Source of the DNA: Muribaculaceae bacterium
GTDB lineage: Bacteria > Bacteroidota > Bacteroidia > Bacteroidales > Muribaculaceae
NCBI GenBank assembly: GCA_017940245.1
Contig: JAGAYZ010000017.1
Location: 1 to 64,000, forward strand
DNA length: 64,000 nt
Direction of reading: 5' to 3'
In this document: positions 1 through 9,191 of the stretch, one piece after another
Numbering within the stretch: the first letter of the stretch is position 1
Layout of the letters: each line of letters begins with the position of its first letter
Program-made: the position numbers and the translations under genes
Notes under the pieces: model-generated
Databases searched by the model: none
Told to the model about the DNA's origin: nothing
The model's input: only the letters and a program-made list of their open reading frames with translations

Positions 1-171
1 GCACCATTTTCTCCACCTCCAGATCAGGAAATCTCAACGGTTGGGGTATAGGCTGTTCAGCCTTCTCAACGCATCAGGTTATATGCGTCTTTTTATCAAA
101 GATGACGCAATTCTGCAAATAATTATTTAGGACAATATTGGGGTAAAAAGCAAATATTTGCACCCAAATGC
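1..171. other. Left-edge sequence without a supported gene
   Basis: No reading frame here can be assigned with confidence. All three plus frames stay open for part of the first 130 bases, and one minus frame reads through the first ~60 bases with a protein-like composition, but each is cut by the window edge and lacks a clear start. The stretch from about 100 on is AT-rich and leads into the tRNA promoter. Confidence 0.3.
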
Positions 172-201
172 TTGGCCGTATTGATTTTTTTTGTAATTTT
201 G
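172..201 (+). promoter_or_regulatory. Promoter for tRNA-Gln
   Basis: A perfect Bacteroidetes -7 box TAATTTTG lies at 194-201, with TTGG at 172-175 as a weak -33 element. The tRNA begins 42 bases after the -7 box. Spacing (18) is slightly short, so the -33 box is the less certain part. Confidence 0.5.
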
Positions 202-242
202 CGGCGCAATTCGAGGCGCACCGCGCTTTAATTGACAAGGAT

Positions 243-316
243 TGTCCTATAGTGTAATGGTAACACAACGGTTTTTGGTGCCGCATTTCCTGGTTCGAGT
301 CCGGGTAGGACAACCA
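243..316 (+). tRNA. tRNA-Gln (anticodon TTG)
   Basis: A full cloverleaf can be drawn: acceptor stem TGTCCTA (243-249) pairs with TAGGACA (306-312), D stem GTGT/ACAC, anticodon loop TTTTGGT with anticodon TTG, and a T arm with GGTTCGAGTCC. The CCA end is encoded (314-316). The U1 start is typical of glutamine tRNAs. A terminator follows at once. Confidence 0.93.
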
Positions 317-319
317 AGC

Positions 320-359
320 AAAATCCCAACTGCATGACACTGAGCGGTTGGGATTTTTG
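320..359 (+). terminator. Rho-independent terminator of tRNA-Gln
   Basis: An 11-base stem, AAAATCCCAAC at 320-330 with GTTGGGATTTT from 347, is followed by a T-rich tail. It lies three bases past the encoded CCA. Confidence 0.8.
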
Positions 360-476
360 TTTTAAAAAACCGGGTCGGTCGCAAAAAATGGTGGGGTGTG
401 CGAGATGAAATAGCGTCCTGCTCATTGGCATGTTTTTTGCATATATAGATATTATTAACCACCAAAACTTTAGCTT

Positions 477-956
477 ATGAAATACCTATTAAAATTGACA
501 CTTGGGGTTGTTTTGCTGTTTTCGTTGACTGGCTGCAAAGAGCATTATTCGCAGGGCGAAAAAGTGGGAAACTTGATTGAGTTTGCCAAGAAAGGAGTCA
601 TCTGGGATTCGTGGGAGGGTCGCATGAACCTCACACAAACCGGCATGAACACAAGTGGTGCTCCATTCCAGTTTTCATTCGACAACGACCGAAAAGACCA
701 GGACTCCCTCATCAATGTGCTGTACCAAGCCCAGGTGAAGGGATGGAAAGTAAAGGTGAAATATCATGCCGTTTGGGGCATGAAGAACGTCTTCAGCAAT
801 CGTGGCGAGACCGACTACTTTATCGACGACGTGGAGGTGCTCGACAAGGATTTTGCCAACCCCTTGCGCCAGATGACTGGCCGGCAAGGACAAGTGGTGG
901 ACACCGTTTGGGTCGTTGTCGACAAAGCCGAAATGCTCAAGCACATGAAGCGTTAA
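477..956 (+). CDS. Small lipoprotein of unknown function
   Basis: A 159-residue protein with a lipoprotein signal: charged N-terminus, hydrophobic segment and lipobox LTGC with the lipidated Cys at 20. The mature part carries the pattern GNLIEFAKKGVIWDSWEG, seen in a widespread, uncharacterised group of short Bacteroidetes proteins, followed by a compact beta-rich region. It probably sits in the periplasm or outer membrane. It is a single gene after tRNA-Gln and converges on the LRR gene, with a shared terminator hairpin between them. Function unknown; similarity is recalled from the motif, not searched. Confidence 0.85.
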   Translation: MKYLLKLTLGVVLLFSLTGCKEHYSQGEKVGNLIEFAKKGVIWDSWEGRMNLTQTGMNTSGAPFQFSFDNDRKDQDSLINVLYQAQVKGWKVKVKYHAVWGMKNVFSNRGETDYFIDDVEVLDKDFANPLRQMTGRQGQVVDTVWVVVDKAEMLKHMKR

Positions 957-1022
957 GTAGCCTGATAAGCTATGTAAACATTACCCGTGTTCCGACGGGT
1001 GGGGCTGGAATTGTAAAGAGAG

Positions 1023-1066
1023 GCGGTCACTCACTTGGGGTCGGAGGCCCCGGGGTGAGTGACCGC
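1023..1066. terminator. Bidirectional terminator between convergent genes
   Basis: A 12-base perfect stem (GCGGTCACTCAC at 1023-1034, GTGAGTGACCGC at 1055-1066) encloses a second GC-rich helix (GGGG/CCCC). T-rich sequence follows on the plus side. It separates the plus-strand lipoprotein from the minus-strand LRR gene and can serve both. Confidence 0.75.
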
Positions 1067-1104
1067 TCTCACGGACTACAAATCTTTTTCTTTTCGTTAT
1101 TTGA

Positions 1105-2997
1105 TTATTCGATTTTCAGAATCAGGTTGATGATGGCGTTCACGTCGCTCACGTCCACCTTGCCGTCACCGTCCACGTCGGCATTGCCAGGATAGTCGTC
1201 GACGGTTTTGGTCTTGAGGATGATGTTGATAGTGGCGTTCACGTCGGAGACATCCACCTTGCCGTCACCATCCACGTCGCCTACGATAGGCTCATCGTCG
1301 GGCACGTCGACGGTGGCCCAGTGCTGGAACGGCTGCCAGTTGGTGGCCGTTTTATAGGCGTCCAGGCTCTGTGTGGGGACGGTGACCAGCGCGTTTTGAT
1401 AGTCGGCTGTTGCAAATGCCGATGCCACTGTGGGAGGCACCTTGGCCAGGCAGGTGACGCTGGTCAGCTTACCATTGGAGCCGAAACCGCTGCCGCGAAT
1501 CTCTTGCAGCGACTTGGGCAGGGCGATGCTGGTGAGGGGCACCTCGCGCGCTGCCTGGTAGCCGATGGCGCGCACGCCTTCGGGCACATTCAGTTCCTTA
1601 TTGGTGATGGCCGTGGGCACTGCCACGAGCACCGTGGGCTGGTCGTGGTCGCCATCGGCGACGGGTTCTTCACCCTCGAGAGTGGCACCGGTGGTGGCGT
1701 AGAGCACACCGTCGATCAACTTGAAGTGGGGTGCATTGTCGGGGATGGTGATGGTCTGGAGCGATGTGCAGCCGGTGAAACCGCCAATCACACATTCCAG
1801 TGTAGAAGGCAACGCAATGCTGGTGATGCCCGTGCAGCGGAAGAAGATGTTGCTGTCGATGAATTTCAAGCTCTCGGGGAAGCTCACCGAAGTGAGCTTG
1901 TTGCAGCGCGTGAACGCTACGCTTGCGATGCTTTCCAGCTTGCTGCCGCCGATGATGGAGGTCAGCTCGGTGCATCCGCTGAAGGCCATGCGGCCGATGT
2001 GCTTCACGTTCTTGAGGTCGATCTTGGTGATGGGGTCGTCGAGGAAGCAAGTGGTGTCGAGTACCTCCACAGTGCTTGACAGGTTCACCGTGGTGAGTGC
2101 CTCACAACTGGCAAACGACATCAGGCCCAAGCGCTTCACGCCCTCGGGCAGGGTGAGCGTCTTGAGCGAAGCCAGATAGAAGAACGAGTGTCCGGGCAAC
2201 TCTTCGAGCTTGCTGGGCGAATTGAACGTGAGCGAGGTCACGTTCACGCAGCCGCAGAAGGCCGACGTGCCCAGCTCTTCAACCGAAGCCGGGATCGTGA
2301 GTCTGGAGAAATTGATACATTCATAGAAAGCCGCGCGGCCGATGCGTTTCACAGTGTTGGGGATGGTAACGGAAGTGACATTGCTGTTCATGTAGAACGC
2401 GAAGTCGCCCACCTCGGTGATGCTGCTGGGGATGGTGTAGTTCAGGCTGCTGCCTCCGAACCATCCGCCGCTGCCTTTCTTGCCGCCGGGGAATGAAACC
2501 AGTATGGTCTTGTCTTTCGACGCCAGCACGCCATCGGAATTGGTGCCGTCGCTGGTGGTGAGAGCGGTAAAATAGGGATTGGCGGCATTCACCGAGTATG
2601 CCGTGATCTTGTTGCCCGCAAAGGCGGCCTCGAGCAGAATCTGCACGTTGGGGCCGAGCGTGAGCGTGCTTGCCTCGGCGGCGTCGAAGGCATAGGAGCC
2701 AATCGTGGTAATCGTCGACGGCAGGGTGATGTTTCCGCTGAACTTTGCCTTCGAGAACGCCCCGTCGGCAATGCCCACAACCGTGTAACTCTTTCCCTGA
2801 TACGATACCGTTTCGGCAAAATTGCTGGTGGAGATGCCGCTATAGGAGGCTTCTTCACCCTTAGGCATGATGATGGCCTCTGTTGCCGACCACACGCGAT
2901 AATTCAAACCATTAACCGTGAAGTCGGTATAGGTTTGAGCACTGGCATTAATCAACGTGAAAAATGCCAGCAGCGCAAACGTAGATAATTTCTTCAT
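1105..2997 (-). CDS. Secreted BspA-type leucine-rich repeat protein with C-terminal dockerin
   Basis: 630 residues. Residues 1-20 are a signal peptide ending in ASAQ. Residues ~30-560 hold BspA/TpLRR-type (LRR_5) repeats with the recurring pattern IPxxVxxIGxxAFxxCxxLTSV. The last ~60 residues are two calcium-binding dockerin-like repeats, each with DVDGDGKVDVSDVNA followed by a hydrophobic helix. The protein is probably exported to the cell surface; LRR proteins of this class often bind host or matrix proteins, but that role is inference. ATG at 2997 is chosen over the upstream in-frame ATG at 3060 because the promoter -7 box (3048-3055) lies between them, and MKK at 2997 starts a good signal peptide. 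Confidence 0.92.
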   Translation of the reverse strand: MKKLSTFALLAFFTLINASAQTYTDFTVNGLNYRVWSATEAIIMPKGEEASYSGISTSNFAETVSYQGKSYTVVGIADGAFSKAKFSGNITLPSTITTIGSYAFDAAEASTLTLGPNVQILLEAAFAGNKITAYSVNAANPYFTALTTSDGTNSDGVLASKDKTILVSFPGGKKGSGGWFGGSSLNYTIPSSITEVGDFAFYMNSNVTSVTIPNTVKRIGRAAFYECINFSRLTIPASVEELGTSAFCGCVNVTSLTFNSPSKLEELPGHSFFYLASLKTLTLPEGVKRLGLMSFASCEALTTVNLSSTVEVLDTTCFLDDPITKIDLKNVKHIGRMAFSGCTELTSIIGGSKLESIASVAFTRCNKLTSVSFPESLKFIDSNIFFRCTGITSIALPSTLECVIGGFTGCTSLQTITIPDNAPHFKLIDGVLYATTGATLEGEEPVADGDHDQPTVLVAVPTAITNKELNVPEGVRAIGYQAAREVPLTSIALPKSLQEIRGSGFGSNGKLTSVTCLAKVPPTVASAFATADYQNALVTVPTQSLDAYKTATNWQPFQHWATVDVPDDEPIVGDVDGDGKVDVSDVNATINIILKTKTVDDYPGNADVDGDGKVDVSDVNAIINLILKIE

Positions 2998-3047
2998 GAG
3001 ATGTGAAATTTGGTTATGTAAATGTAAAAGTTTTATCGTAACGGCGA

Positions 3048-3078
3048 CAAATTTACACATAATTTACGATTCGCCAAA
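3048..3078 (-). promoter_or_regulatory. Promoter of the LRR-dockerin gene
   Basis: Read on the minus strand: TTTG at 3075-3078, 19 bases, then TAAATTTG at 3048-3055. Predicted transcription start is near 3041, giving a leader of about 44 bases before ATG 2997. Confidence 0.65.
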
Positions 3079-3201
3079 GAAAAAGTTGAAATAATATCAG
3101 TTTTTCTTAAAAATCGACGCAATATTGCCGCATTTCGATGTATTGCTTCGAGGCAAACATAAGTGTGATGCCGAAAAATCGTGGGCAAGTGCGAAAATCA
3201 G

Positions 3202-3239
3202 TGTTAATTTCTAAGTGTTAAACACCGGCGGAATTAACA
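3202..3239. promoter_or_regulatory. Nested inverted repeat in the divergent LRR/SusC region
   Basis: TGTTAATT at 3202-3209 pairs with AATTAACA at 3232-3239, and inside it GTGTT pairs with AACAC. It lies in the ~680-base gap between the two divergent surface-protein genes and could be an operator or an RNA hairpin. The rest of the gap is very AT-rich with no gene. Confidence 0.35.
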
Positions 3240-3422
3240 ATTAGATTGATATGTAAAAATGTTGATAAATATCAAATCGAAAGTGATAGATCATGCAAAG
3301 AATCATTGATTTCCAAATTGATACTTCTTTTTTTGACCAAATTATTAGATTTTTGTCCTTTCGTATTGAAAGTAAAAGAAAACAATCTAAAAGAGACGTA
3401 AAAGGTTAAAATTGAAAGTAAT

Positions 3423-3455
3423 TTTGTTTTTTTTTTGTCATATTGACTAATTTTG
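3423..3455 (+). promoter_or_regulatory. Promoter of the SusC-SusD locus
   Basis: TTTG at 3423-3426, 21 bases, then a perfect TAATTTTG at 3448-3455. The predicted start near 3462 leaves a leader of about 215 bases before the SusC start, long enough to hold post-transcriptional control. No ECF sigma, anti-sigma, SusR or hybrid two-component gene is adjacent. Confidence 0.5.
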
Positions 3456-3676
3456 CTGCGTCAAGGTGGCAATTTGATTTTGCCGATGGATGCGAAAAAT
3501 GAATGTTGGCTTAGAGAAAATTTACATCCTCGCAAAATCATACAGATATACACATGTTATGCGCCATGATGGTTGCACACTACTCTCCACCCGCTGACGC
3601 GCAGGCTTTATTTCTATATATATATAATAGGTGTAAATGGTATAACAGATTATATTAATTTAAAATGCGAGAGTTT

Positions 3677-6600
3677 ATGATTAAGAAACTAACCTTGTTC
3701 TTAGCGCTGGTATTCCTCGGTGCAGGAATATCGTTCGCTCAGATGACAGTCACCGGTACTGTGACGGCCGAAGAGGACGGGCTGCCCATCGTGGGTGCCA
3801 CCGTTCAGGTAGTAGGCAGTCAGGCTGGTACCGCGACCGACGTCGATGGAATGTTCACCCTGAACGTTCCCAGTGGTAAATCTATGTTGCGTGTCTCGTA
3901 TATCGGCATGCAGACCGTGGAAGTAGCGGCCTCTCCCGGCATGAACATCGTGCTCAAGTCTAGCGACAACACGCTCGACGAAGTGGTGGTGACCGCCATG
4001 GGTATCAAGCGTAGTGCCAAGGCTCTGGGCTACTCGGCCACGGCAGTGAAAGGCGACGACATCACCGCTACCCGCACCAACGACATCATGTCGGGTCTTG
4101 CCGGTAAAGTGGCTGGTGTGCAGATTGCCGAAAGTTCGTCCGACCCCGGTTCGTCCAAGTCGGTCATCATTCGTGGTGTGAGCTCGCTCTCGGGCAACAA
4201 CCAGCCGCTCTACATCGTAGATGGCGTGCCCATGAACAACTCGGCCACCTTCAGCGGTGACGGCTTGAACAGCGGCTTCGACTTCGGTAACGGTGCTAGC
4301 GCCGTCAACCCCGACGATGTGGAATCAATGACCATCCTTAAGGGTGCCGCCGCAACGGCTCTGTATGGTAGCCGTGCCGGTAATGGTGTGATCCTAATCA
4401 CCACCAAGAAAGGTGCCAAGCAGGCTCGTGGCGTGGGTATCGAGTATAACGGCGGTCTGCAGTGGGAGTCGGTGCTCCGCTTGCCACAGACCCAGGACCG
4501 CTTCGGTATGGGCTGGTATGGCGACAAGACCGACATTGAGAACGGATCGTGGGGTCCCGAAATGGACGGCTCCATGCTGCGTTATGGCTGGATCTACAAC
4601 AATAGCCAGAAGATGAAGTCGTATGTTCCCATCAAGAACAACATGAAGGACTTCTTCGACACCGGTTTCCGTTTCAACAACTCACTGAGCTACAACGGAG
4701 CCACCGACAAGAGTACCTACTACTTGTCGCTGTCGCAAATCAGCGATAATGGTATTATCCCTACCAAGAAGGATAGTTATGACAAGTACACCTTCTCGGC
4801 ACGTGGTAGCCACCGCGAGGGACATGTAACGTTCTCGACCTCGTTGAACTACGCTTTCCAGCGCAACAAGTTTGTCACCACCGGTCAGGGAACAACCTCC
4901 ATGTATAACTCTATCATGCAGACTCCGCGCGACATCTCAATCGCCGAGTTCAAAGACCTGAGCGATCCGTTCAATATGCCGGATTACTACTATACTCCTT
5001 ATGGTGTGACGAATCCCTACTGGATTCTGGAAAACTATCAAAACGACTTTGAGCAGGAGCGCTTCTATGGCAACTTTGAAGTGCGTTACGATTTCTTGAA
5101 GTACTTCAACCTGACTTATCGCTTTGGTATGGATACCAATACGAGCCAGCACAACATTGGCCAGCCCAACCTGCGCGCCTTGTTCGGTGGTTCGCCTAAT
5201 GCTGCACTGGAGCCTGAGCCCGATAACCTGGCAAAGGAAACCGGTCTCGTTTCGCAGCAGACTAGCCGTCGGCGTGAGATGGACCACAACCTGATGCTCA
5301 CCTACGACCAGCAAATCAACAACGACTGGCGCGTGAACGCCAGTGTGGGTTTCAACGGCAACGAACGCCGCTACTCTTATCTGTTCGGCTCGGTTACCAA
5401 CCTGACTATCCCCACCTGGTTCAACCTGTCGAACAGTGCCGAAATCCCCACCGTGGAGCAATATCAGTGGAAGCGCCGCTATTTAGGCCTTTACGGTACG
5501 GCCGAGGTGGACTACAAGAACTTCCTGTACTTGACTCTGAACCTGCGTAACGACTGGTCTTCGACCCTGCCCAAGGGCAACCGCTCGTTCTTCTATCCCG
5601 GTATCACTGCCAGCTTCCTGTTCAGCGAGTTGCTCAGCCCCGAGGCTCGTGAGATTCTCAGTTTCGGTAAGTTGCGTGCCGCTTGGGGTAGGACCGGTAA
5701 CGATGCTGGCGTGTATATGACCAATTCTGTTTATGCTCAAGCATTGGCTAACTCCAGTGGCTGGGCCGACAGTGCCTTCCCCTTCACCAAGACGGGCACA
5801 AACGCTTACACCGCCGGCAACGTGCTGGGTAGCATGAACCTGAGTCCTGAGATGACCACCGAGGCCGAAGTCGGTCTGCAATTGGCCTTCTTCCAGAACC
5901 GCCTGTCGTTCGATATTTCTTACTACAACCGCAACACCGACAAGCAAATCTTCTCCTTGAACATGGATCCCGCCACAGGCTACACTGCTCAGAACATGAA
6001 CCTGGGTAAGATCAACAACAAGGGTGTTGAAATCTTGGTTAACGCCACTCCGGTTAAGATTGGCGACTTCTCGTGGGATGTGAGCTGGAACTTCACCAAG
6101 AATAAGAGTAAAGTGATTAGCCTGCCCGAGGAATTGGGAGGTATTGCAAACATCTATGGTCTGAGTGGTGGTACAAGCATGTATGCCATCGAGGGCATGC
6201 CTCTGGGTGTGTTCAAGGCTTATGTGCCGCTGCGCACCGACGACGGCAAGATTATTTGCGACAGCAAGGGTCTTCCCATCCAGAACCCCGATCAGCAGAT
6301 TGTGGGCGACATGAACTACAAGTATCAGATGGGCTTCGGTACCACACTGCGTTACAAGGGTGTGAGCCTGAGTGCAGCACTGGATATCCGCAAGGGTGGT
6401 GTGATGTACTCGCGAACAGCCGACATCATGTACTTCACCGGTAACGCCATCCAGACGGCTTACAACAACCGTAACCCGTTCATCGTTCCCAACTCAGTAC
6501 AGCAAGTGGGTAGCGACGATGATGGCAACCCCATCTACGGCGAGAATACTACGTTCCTCACACCTTCTACTATGTTCAACTACTGGGATGCCGGTGGCGA

Positions 6601-6880
6601 CAAGCTGGATGCCGCATTCCTGGTGGACAAATCTTATGTGAAACTGCGTAACGTGGTCCTCACTTGGGATCTTCCCAGCAAGTGGTTTGCTAAGACCTTC
6701 CTCACCGGTGTGAGCATCTCGGCATTCGGTAACAACCTGTTTGTGTGGACTCCTAAGAGCAACACCTTTATCGATCCCGAAATCACTTCGTTCGGTAACG
6801 ACTTGGAAGGTAACTATGGTGAATACTCGGCCAACCCGAGTTCACGCAAGTTCGGTTTCAACTTGAAGGTTAAATTTTAA
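3677..6880 (+). CDS. SusC/RagA-family TonB-linked outer-membrane transporter
   Basis: About 1067 residues, the usual SusC size. After a signal peptide ending ISFAQ come a carboxypeptidase-D-like regulatory beta-sandwich (~22-105), a TonB-box-like DEVVVTAMG, a plug domain (~115-240) with the family signature PLYIVDGVP and GNGVILITTKKG, and a 22-strand type barrel ending in an aromatic residue (NLKVKF), as outer-membrane proteins do. It imports a large nutrient through the outer membrane, powered by TonB, with the SusD lipoprotein as lid. ATG 3677 gives a compact signal peptide; an in-frame ATG at 3665 is possible. First gene of a four-gene operon. The substrate cannot be told, as no enzyme is linked. 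Confidence 0.96.
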   Translation: MIKKLTLFLALVFLGAGISFAQMTVTGTVTAEEDGLPIVGATVQVVGSQAGTATDVDGMFTLNVPSGKSMLRVSYIGMQTVEVAASPGMNIVLKSSDNTLDEVVVTAMGIKRSAKALGYSATAVKGDDITATRTNDIMSGLAGKVAGVQIAESSSDPGSSKSVIIRGVSSLSGNNQPLYIVDGVPMNNSATFSGDGLNSGFDFGNGASAVNPDDVESMTILKGAAATALYGSRAGNGVILITTKKGAKQARGVGIEYNGGLQWESVLRLPQTQDRFGMGWYGDKTDIENGSWGPEMDGSMLRYGWIYNNSQKMKSYVPIKNNMKDFFDTGFRFNNSLSYNGATDKSTYYLSLSQISDNGIIPTKKDSYDKYTFSARGSHREGHVTFSTSLNYAFQRNKFVTTGQGTTSMYNSIMQTPRDISIAEFKDLSDPFNMPDYYYTPYGVTNPYWILENYQNDFEQERFYGNFEVRYDFLKYFNLTYRFGMDTNTSQHNIGQPNLRALFGGSPNAALEPEPDNLAKETGLVSQQTSRRREMDHNLMLTYDQQINNDWRVNASVGFNGNERRYSYLFGSVTNLTIPTWFNLSNSAEIPTVEQYQWKRRYLGLYGTAEVDYKNFLYLTLNLRNDWSSTLPKGNRSFFYPGITASFLFSELLSPEAREILSFGKLRAAWGRTGNDAGVYMTNSVYAQALANSSGWADSAFPFTKTGTNAYTAGNVLGSMNLSPEMTTEAEVGLQLAFFQNRLSFDISYYNRNTDKQIFSLNMDPATGYTAQNMNLGKINNKGVEILVNATPVKIGDFSWDVSWNFTKNKSKVISLPEELGGIANIYGLSGGTSMYAIEGMPLGVFKAYVPLRTDDGKIICDSKGLPIQNPDQQIVGDMNYKYQMGFGTTLRYKGVSLSAALDIRKGGVMYSRTADIMYFTGNAIQTAYNNRNPFIVPNSVQQVGSDDDGNPIYGENTTFLTPSTMFNYWDAGGDKLDAAFLVDKSYVKLRNVVLTWDLPSKWFAKTFLTGVSISAFGNNLFVWTPKSNTFIDPEITSFGNDLEGNYGEYSANPSSRKFGFNLKVKF

Positions 6881-6901
6881 TCTTATTAAATCGTAACAAC
6901 T

Positions 6902-8383
6902 ATGAAAAAAATATTTTTATTTACAGCCGCTGCAGGTCTGCTAGCTCTCTCGTCGTGTAATCTCGACATCAACGACGACCCCAACTACCCCTCGGGCGGT
7001 AGTGTGACCGTAGACCTCATGTTCCCTGCAGTGGAGAATTCTGTTGCCGATGCAGTGGGAGACCAGATGTTCAACTATGCCGGATTCTTCTCGCAGTACT
7101 TTGAGCAACTTCCCGAGGCCAACCAGTATAATGATATTGCTGAATTGCACCTGGACGAATCGTCCAACTTGTTCGACCGCTGCTACCGCAATCTCTATGC
7201 AGGCGCGATGGCCGATATCGAGGACATTCTGAGCCGTGACAACAACACTAGCGACATATTTGCTTGCAAGGTGCTGCGTGCATATTGCTTCCAATTGCTG
7301 GTGGATAACATTGACCAAGCTCCCTATACCGAGGCTCTTCAAGGTAGTGCCAACAGCCAGCCCAAGTGGGATTTGGGTAAGGACATCTTTGAAGGAGTCC
7401 TCAAAGAAATGGACGAGGCCGAGAAGAACCTCACTGGCGAGGTGATGGACGTGACCGACCCCATGCTCAAAAAGAATTTGGACCAGTGGAAAGGTTTTGC
7501 CAACGCGCTGCGCCTGCGCATCTATGTGCGCCTGATTGCTGCTGGTGTTGATGCTGCTGGTTATCAAGCCAAGGCTTTGGCACTGGTTAAAGGCAACAAA
7601 TTCTTCACAGGCGATGTGGCCTGGGATGTGTTCAGCAATTCTGAAGGCCAGTATAATCCCTGGTATCAAGCCAACTTTAAACGTCTGGCCAATAACCACG
7701 TGGCTGCTTATCCCATCGTGAGCTACTATCTGGCTACCAACGACCCCCGTATCGCTTACGCTATCAATGTGAACGAGGCTGATGCCAAGTATGTGGGCCA
7801 GATGCCTGGTGGCAAGATTCCCAGCAAGACATGGAACGGCGACTGGAAAAATAAGGACGTGAGCTCCATCAAGGGTTCTCCCGCTATGACCATGCCCATC
7901 TATCTGTTCACTCAGAGCGAGCTGCAGTTCCTCATCGCAGAAATCCAGTTAAAGTATGGCAACAACGCTGCCGCAGCTAAGGAAGCCTATGAGGCAGCTG
8001 TCAAGGCTGACTTCGCTTCACGTGGAGTTGCCGGCGCTGATGCTTTCTTGGCCGGAAATGCTGTGAACTGGGACAAGGCAACCGATAAGGCTAAACTTAT
8101 CGCCATGCAGAAGTGGGCCGCCCTGTTCTATCGTAATCACATGGAAGCCTGGAGTGAGATTCGCCGCACCGACGTGCCCGCTACTAGCGAGTACTCTGCC
8201 GAGGAAATCTTCAAGTCGCCCACACTGTACACGGCTGGCGACATGATTGTGCCCGCTACCAATTACATCGTGGCAGGTGGCTTGTGCAAGCGCGTTCCTT
8301 ATCCCGAGACCGCTCGCCAACTCAATAACAACACTCCTGCAGCCAAACTCTTGAGCGACCGCGTGTTCTGGGATGTGAAGTAA
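6902..8383 (+). CDS. SusD/RagB-family nutrient-binding lipoprotein (SusD-like_2 type)
   Basis: 493 residues. Lipobox LSSC with Cys 19, then LDINDDPNYP, the N-terminal mark of the SusD-like_2 group. The remainder is helical and TPR-like, with typical SusD features such as QKWAALFYRNHMEAWSEIRR near the C-terminus. The protein caps the SusC barrel at the cell surface and captures ligand. It starts 21 bases after SusC and is co-transcribed with it. This subgroup is often found in loci without glycan enzymes, so a peptide or other non-polysaccharide ligand is possible (inference). Confidence 0.95.
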   Translation: MKKIFLFTAAAGLLALSSCNLDINDDPNYPSGGSVTVDLMFPAVENSVADAVGDQMFNYAGFFSQYFEQLPEANQYNDIAELHLDESSNLFDRCYRNLYAGAMADIEDILSRDNNTSDIFACKVLRAYCFQLLVDNIDQAPYTEALQGSANSQPKWDLGKDIFEGVLKEMDEAEKNLTGEVMDVTDPMLKKNLDQWKGFANALRLRIYVRLIAAGVDAAGYQAKALALVKGNKFFTGDVAWDVFSNSEGQYNPWYQANFKRLANNHVAAYPIVSYYLATNDPRIAYAINVNEADAKYVGQMPGGKIPSKTWNGDWKNKDVSSIKGSPAMTMPIYLFTQSELQFLIAEIQLKYGNNAAAAKEAYEAAVKADFASRGVAGADAFLAGNAVNWDKATDKAKLIAMQKWAALFYRNHMEAWSEIRRTDVPATSEYSAEEIFKSPTLYTAGDMIVPATNYIVAGGLCKRVPYPETARQLNNNTPAAKLLSDRVFWDVK

Positions 8384-8426
8384 TGCAAGTGACCTTATTT
8401 TTAATCACATTAATAACGATTAGAAT

Positions 8427-9167
8427 ATGAAAAAGATATATTTATATGCAATAGCCCTGTTGATGAGCTCGGTCGCGTTCACATCCTGTAACGACGATAA
8501 TGACCAGCTCACCGACTCTAGGATTACCTATTATGTGGTACTTGAAATGCAAGGTGACGATTTTGTAGTTGTGCCCAAGGGCTCGGTATATGAGGATGCC
8601 GGATGCAAAGCTACTCTTGCCGGTGAAGATGCTTCTTCGCGTCTGGTTGTTAACAACGAAGTCGATGTTAACACCGTGGGCTTGTATGAAGTGACTTATT
8701 CTGCTGTCAACGACGATGGTTTCGCCATCTCCGAGAGCCGACAAGTGCTGGTGTATGATCCCGAAGCTAAAGTGGATTTAAGTGGTGAATATACCACAGA
8801 TATGGAGAAATCGGTATATCTGAACAATGGTAAGACCTTTGCCGACCGTGCCGAATACTACGGCAACACCTCAAGTGTGGATGGAATTAAATTTGAAGAA
8901 TTCTTGCCTGGCATTTTTGAGGTCAATGAAATGTTTGGTGGCTGGTACTGGCAGATTCGTGGTTATGGCGAAGGCTATGCCATGACGGCTATGGTGGCTG
9001 TAGATGATGATGGTAACCTTACACTGCTCGACAGTCTCACTCCGTCGTGGGGCGACGGTCTCGACTATATCGAAGATGCGACTGTCGATCTGGAGACAGG
9101 CACAATCAGCTACAGTCTGTCGTATGCTGAACAGATCTTTATGGCCATTGTGCTGAATAAGAAGTAA
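8427..9167 (+). CDS. DUF5012-type surface lipoprotein of the SusCD locus
   Basis: 246 residues. Lipobox FTSC with Cys 21. Residues ~40-110 form an Ig-like domain of the DUF5011/DUF5012 kind, with the typical GSVYEDAGCKATLAGED and VGLYEVTYSAVNDDGF. The C-terminal half is a separate beta-rich domain with many Trp and Tyr residues. By position it is the SusE/F-like accessory binding protein of the locus, anchored at the cell surface. It lies 43 bases after SusD and 24 bases before the next lipoprotein. Ligand unknown. Confidence 0.85.
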   Translation: MKKIYLYAIALLMSSVAFTSCNDDNDQLTDSRITYYVVLEMQGDDFVVVPKGSVYEDAGCKATLAGEDASSRLVVNNEVDVNTVGLYEVTYSAVNDDGFAISESRQVLVYDPEAKVDLSGEYTTDMEKSVYLNNGKTFADRAEYYGNTSSVDGIKFEEFLPGIFEVNEMFGGWYWQIRGYGEGYAMTAMVAVDDDGNLTLLDSLTPSWGDGLDYIEDATVDLETGTISYSLSYAEQIFMAIVLNKK

Positions 9168-9191
9168 TAACTTTTAAAAGGAGACATGATT

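Noticed and set aside
74..465. Overlapping minus ORFs around tRNA-Gln
   Set aside because: They run through the tRNA and its terminator and have no protein-like features.
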